Positions 33,219 through 35,285 of a DNA stretch of 35,285 nucleotides are shown here, piece after piece; positions within the stretch are counted from its first letter, which is position 1; every line of letters starts with the position of its first letter. The notes beneath the pieces were generated by a model, which was given only the letters and a program-made list of their open reading frames with translations, ran no database searches and was not told the origin of the DNA. Both the position numbers and the translations under genes were made by a program. The stretch comes from CAZNLH01 sp964573995 (GTDB lineage Bacteria > Gemmatimonadota > CAZMKB01 > CAZNLH01). Location of the stretch: NCBI GenBank assembly GCA_964573995.1, contig CAZNLH010000026.1:1-35285 (forward strand), in the 5' to 3' direction.

Positions 33219-34378
33219 TCGGCCTCATGTTGCGTTCCTTCGATATCTCACCGGTAAATCACGTGCCTGGGTTCGCGGTGTGGGCGCTGGCCGGGATATT
33301 CTCTTCACTCCTTATTTCAACACCGATGATTCCGGCGGAGTCGGGCAGGGATCAATTTGAATCCTCCATAATCTGTGAATCGTGTCACAGCGATATATAT
33401 GAAGAGTGGAAGGAATCGTCCCACGCTGTTTCCTGGGAAGATTCCCTTTACCAGGACTCCTATGCCTCCGTCCAGTCGGGTCCGAGCAAGGAGGCCTGTC
33501 TCGCGTGTCATGCCCCTGTCGCCTTGAGTACCGGTGACCGGCTGGCAATGAGGGGGATATCTCGAGAGGGAGTGACATGTGACTATTGCCATACCCTTCA
33601 GTCCGGTGGGAGCCCCGGGTCGCAGGGGACCTTCCACTCTAAAGTGGGCCGGGAAAAGGTCGGTCGAATCAGCGACGGCCGGTCGATCTATCACGGGATC
33701 AAGGTGGAGGAAGACTTTGGCGGGGCTCGATTTTGCGCCGCTTGCCATAATTACGTCAACGCTTACGGGGTATTGATATACTCGGACTATGAGTCCTGGA
33801 AGTCGAGTTATTACAATCAAAGGGGAGTCGACTGCCGGAGTTGCCATATGCCTGAGACGCCGGGGAGGGCGTCCAACTTCGGAAACGGGCGAGATACTGT
33901 TCCAAGCCATCGATTCAGTGGAGGGGGATCTGTTGAGATGTTGAGGAAGGCCTGTTCCTTCAACGCAAGTCTGTCTGCGGGCGGTGATTCGGTGAGGATC
34001 AGGACGTCGTTGTCAAATCGCGGGGCGGGCCATAAGTTTCCCGGTGGCTCTCCGCTCCGGGAAGTCGTAGTGAAGTTTACGGGGCTTGATCCCTCCGGTA
34101 GAGAACTATTTGAATATGACTCTCTCCGTTACGGGGTTGAGTTTGAGGCGCCGGAAGGGGATTCACTGGATATCTGGGCCGCGAGGTCCATAATCAGTGA
34201 CACCAGAATCGACCCGGGAGAAAAGCGGATAGATACAACTATCCTTCCTATTGTAGGCTCGCTTGACCGGATAGAAGTCAGCCTGCTCCTCTATCCGATT
34301 CCATTAAAGGTCGTGAAGAGGCGCGGGTTGGAGATGAAGCCGCCGGAGATCTACCGACATGTACTCAAAGTCAGGTAG
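33215..34378 (+). CDS. Pentaheme cytochrome c (cytochrome c554-like)
   Basis: 387 residues; TTG 33215 is chosen because GAGGG (33203-33207) is seven bases ahead and it overlaps the cyclase stop as TTGA. ATG 33227 is the alternative. A hydrophobic signal or anchor (VPGFAVWALAGIFSSLLIS) is followed by five CXXCH sites at about 54, 95, 122, 174 and 207 (CESCH, CLACH, CDYCH, CAACH, CRSCH). The spacing and IICESCHSDIYEEWKESSHA fit the cytochrome c554/multiheme group. After residue 250 comes a beta-rich domain (RGAGHKFPGGSPLREVVVKF) found in related cytochromes. It should carry electrons in the periplasm; partner unknown. The first gene of the window has a similar CRSCHTDIYKAWNGTPHA block. Confidence 0.9.
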   Translation: MIGLMLRSFDISPVNHVPGFAVWALAGIFSSLLISTPMIPAESGRDQFESSIICESCHSDIYEEWKESSHAVSWEDSLYQDSYASVQSGPSKEACLACHAPVALSTGDRLAMRGISREGVTCDYCHTLQSGGSPGSQGTFHSKVGREKVGRISDGRSIYHGIKVEEDFGGARFCAACHNYVNAYGVLIYSDYESWKSSYYNQRGVDCRSCHMPETPGRASNFGNGRDTVPSHRFSGGGSVEMLRKACSFNASLSAGGDSVRIRTSLSNRGAGHKFPGGSPLREVVVKFTGLDPSGRELFEYDSLRYGVEFEAPEGDSLDIWAARSIISDTRIDPGEKRIDTTILPIVGSLDRIEVSLLLYPIPLKVVKRRGLEMKPPEIYRHVLKVR

Positions 34379-34446
34379 CGAAAGTGAAGGGGTCGTCATG
34401 ACCCTCAAGGTGGGCAGGGGGAACAGTTGAATAGGAGCAATCACTT

Positions 34447-35285
34447 TTGAACTGGAAAAAGTGGGCTGGATTACTGCTTGGCGTATTCTTTCTTGGACTG
34501 GTAGTGTTGAACCACAACCTCCGGGAACTGATCGGTGGGGTTCTCAGCATGAACCCGAAAATGATCTTCAACCCGGAACTCCACCTGGGCATGATCCGCT
34601 ACTATCTCCTGCATGCCGATTACTGGACCCTCCTGCTGGCTACCCTGATTTCACTGGTGCAATTCCCTATAAGGGCAATCCGCTGGAAGTTCCTCCTCCT
34701 CCCTCGAAAGAACATCAAGTTCCCCCCGCTGTTTTCCGCTACGATGATCGGTTTCATGGCAAACAACCTGTTGCCCGCGAGGTTGGGGGAATTTGTCCGC
34801 GCCTATGTTATCTCGAGAAAAGAGAATGTGAGTGGGAGTTCAGCAATGGCTACGATCGTGGTGGAGAGGCTATTCGACGGTCTCACCCTCCTCACGATCC
34901 TCATGGTGGTATTCTATACCTATCGATTCCCGGGCTGGGTCGTCATAGTCGGATGGTATGCCACGGCGGCCTTCCTTTTCCTGTGCGTTTTCCTCGTGTG
35001 CATGATGGTGTGGCCCGGCGGGTTCGCCCGTATCCTGTCCAATGTCGGCAGGCTGTTCTCACAGAGGATAAAGGAGAAGGTGGAGTCTCTCATCCTCCGT
35101 TTTATCAGCGGCCTTGAAATTCTCAAGGATCGACGCCTGGTTGTGGTTGTGTTCGCCCTCTCTTTCGTACACTGGCTCGTTGTAGGCTGGGCATTTTCAA
35201 TTGCCCTGAGTGGTTTCAGCATCGACATACCAAGGAGCGGACCCTATTTCGTCATGTCGATCGTGGCCCTCGGCCTGGCCCTCCC
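34447..35285 (+). CDS. Flippase-like / lysylphosphatidylglycerol synthase-type membrane protein (partial)
   Basis: 279 codons are visible before the right edge cuts the gene. Start TTG 34447, with AGGAG (34433-34437) nine bases ahead; an in-frame TAG just upstream rules out earlier starts. Several transmembrane helices; the signature FMANNLLPARLGEFVRAYVISRKENVSGSSAMATIVVERLFDGL is that of the UPF0104/AglD2 family (LPG synthase TM domain). Such proteins translocate or modify lipids at the inner membrane, but the substrate cannot be told here. About 70 bases after the cytochrome gene. Confidence 0.85.
   Translation, partial: MNWKKWAGLLLGVFFLGLVVLNHNLRELIGGVLSMNPKMIFNPELHLGMIRYYLLHADYWTLLLATLISLVQFPIRAIRWKFLLLPRKNIKFPPLFSATMIGFMANNLLPARLGEFVRAYVISRKENVSGSSAMATIVVERLFDGLTLLTILMVVFYTYRFPGWVVIVGWYATAAFLFLCVFLVCMMVWPGGFARILSNVGRLFSQRIKEKVESLILRFISGLEILKDRRLVVVVFALSFVHWLVVGWAFSIALSGFSIDIPRSGPYFVMSIVALGLAL

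Noticed and set aside
1..35285. CRISPR array, prophage or insertion sequence
   Set aside because: I found no regularly spaced direct repeats, no transposase or integrase, and no phage structural gene.

Overview
The window looks like a chromosomal segment of a Gram-negative, probably anaerobic or facultative bacterium. The signs are an outer-membrane secretin and an Omp85-type barrel protein, two multiheme c-type cytochromes, a short FeoB of the type I associate with Geobacter-like bacteria, a DtxR-FeoA regulator, and what appears to be a selenocysteine-containing protein. A Desulfobacterota (old Deltaproteobacteria) or related uncultivated lineage is my best guess, but no rRNA or tRNA is present to settle it. 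GC content is fairly even by eye and I see no integrase, transposase, CRISPR array or tRNA.

Layout. 1-400: no confident gene. 401-2340: a 5'-nucleotidase-like metallophosphatase/tetraheme cytochrome with an in-frame TGA at codon 55, then a thioredoxin-fold lipoprotein without cysteines. 2512-3570 (minus): zinc-type alcohol dehydrogenase. 3754-7200: iron block with a Fur box, fur, feoB, a small Cys-rich protein and a DtxR-FeoA regulator. 7402-12695: glutaredoxin-like protein, a structured repeat (copy A), a SAM methyltransferase, an ICMT-like membrane protein, an acyl-CoA ligase, a short promoter-to-terminator unit, and a YbbR-domain protein. 13147-15655: small unknown protein, then four receiver-domain proteins, one with a GGDEF domain. 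15643-25716: a type IV pilus/MSHA/type II secretion-like machine: PilB/GspE ATPase with MshEN domains, PilC/GspF, two pseudopilins, ExeA-like ATPase, PilM-PilN fusion, PilO, PilP and secretin. 25742-27679 (minus): amino-acid permease fused to a PTS EIIA domain. 28088-30816: Omp85-like barrel protein and TsaD. 30900-31051: structured repeat copy B. 31069-32394 (minus): glutamine synthetase. 32589-35285: cyclase-family hydrolase coupled to a pentaheme cytochrome, then a flippase-like membrane protein cut by the window edge.

How it fits together. The iron block has a Fur site on its promoter, and its transporter is flanked by two iron-sensing regulators. The receiver/GGDEF cluster runs directly into the pilus operon (the last receiver gene overlaps the ATPase gene), and that ATPase carries two copies of the c-di-GMP-binding MshEN motif, so the local diguanylate cyclase probably tunes the machine. 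The most unusual items are the probable selenoprotein at 401-1738, the two-copy structured repeat at 7955-8168 and 30900-31051, and the very short transcription unit at 11503-11620.
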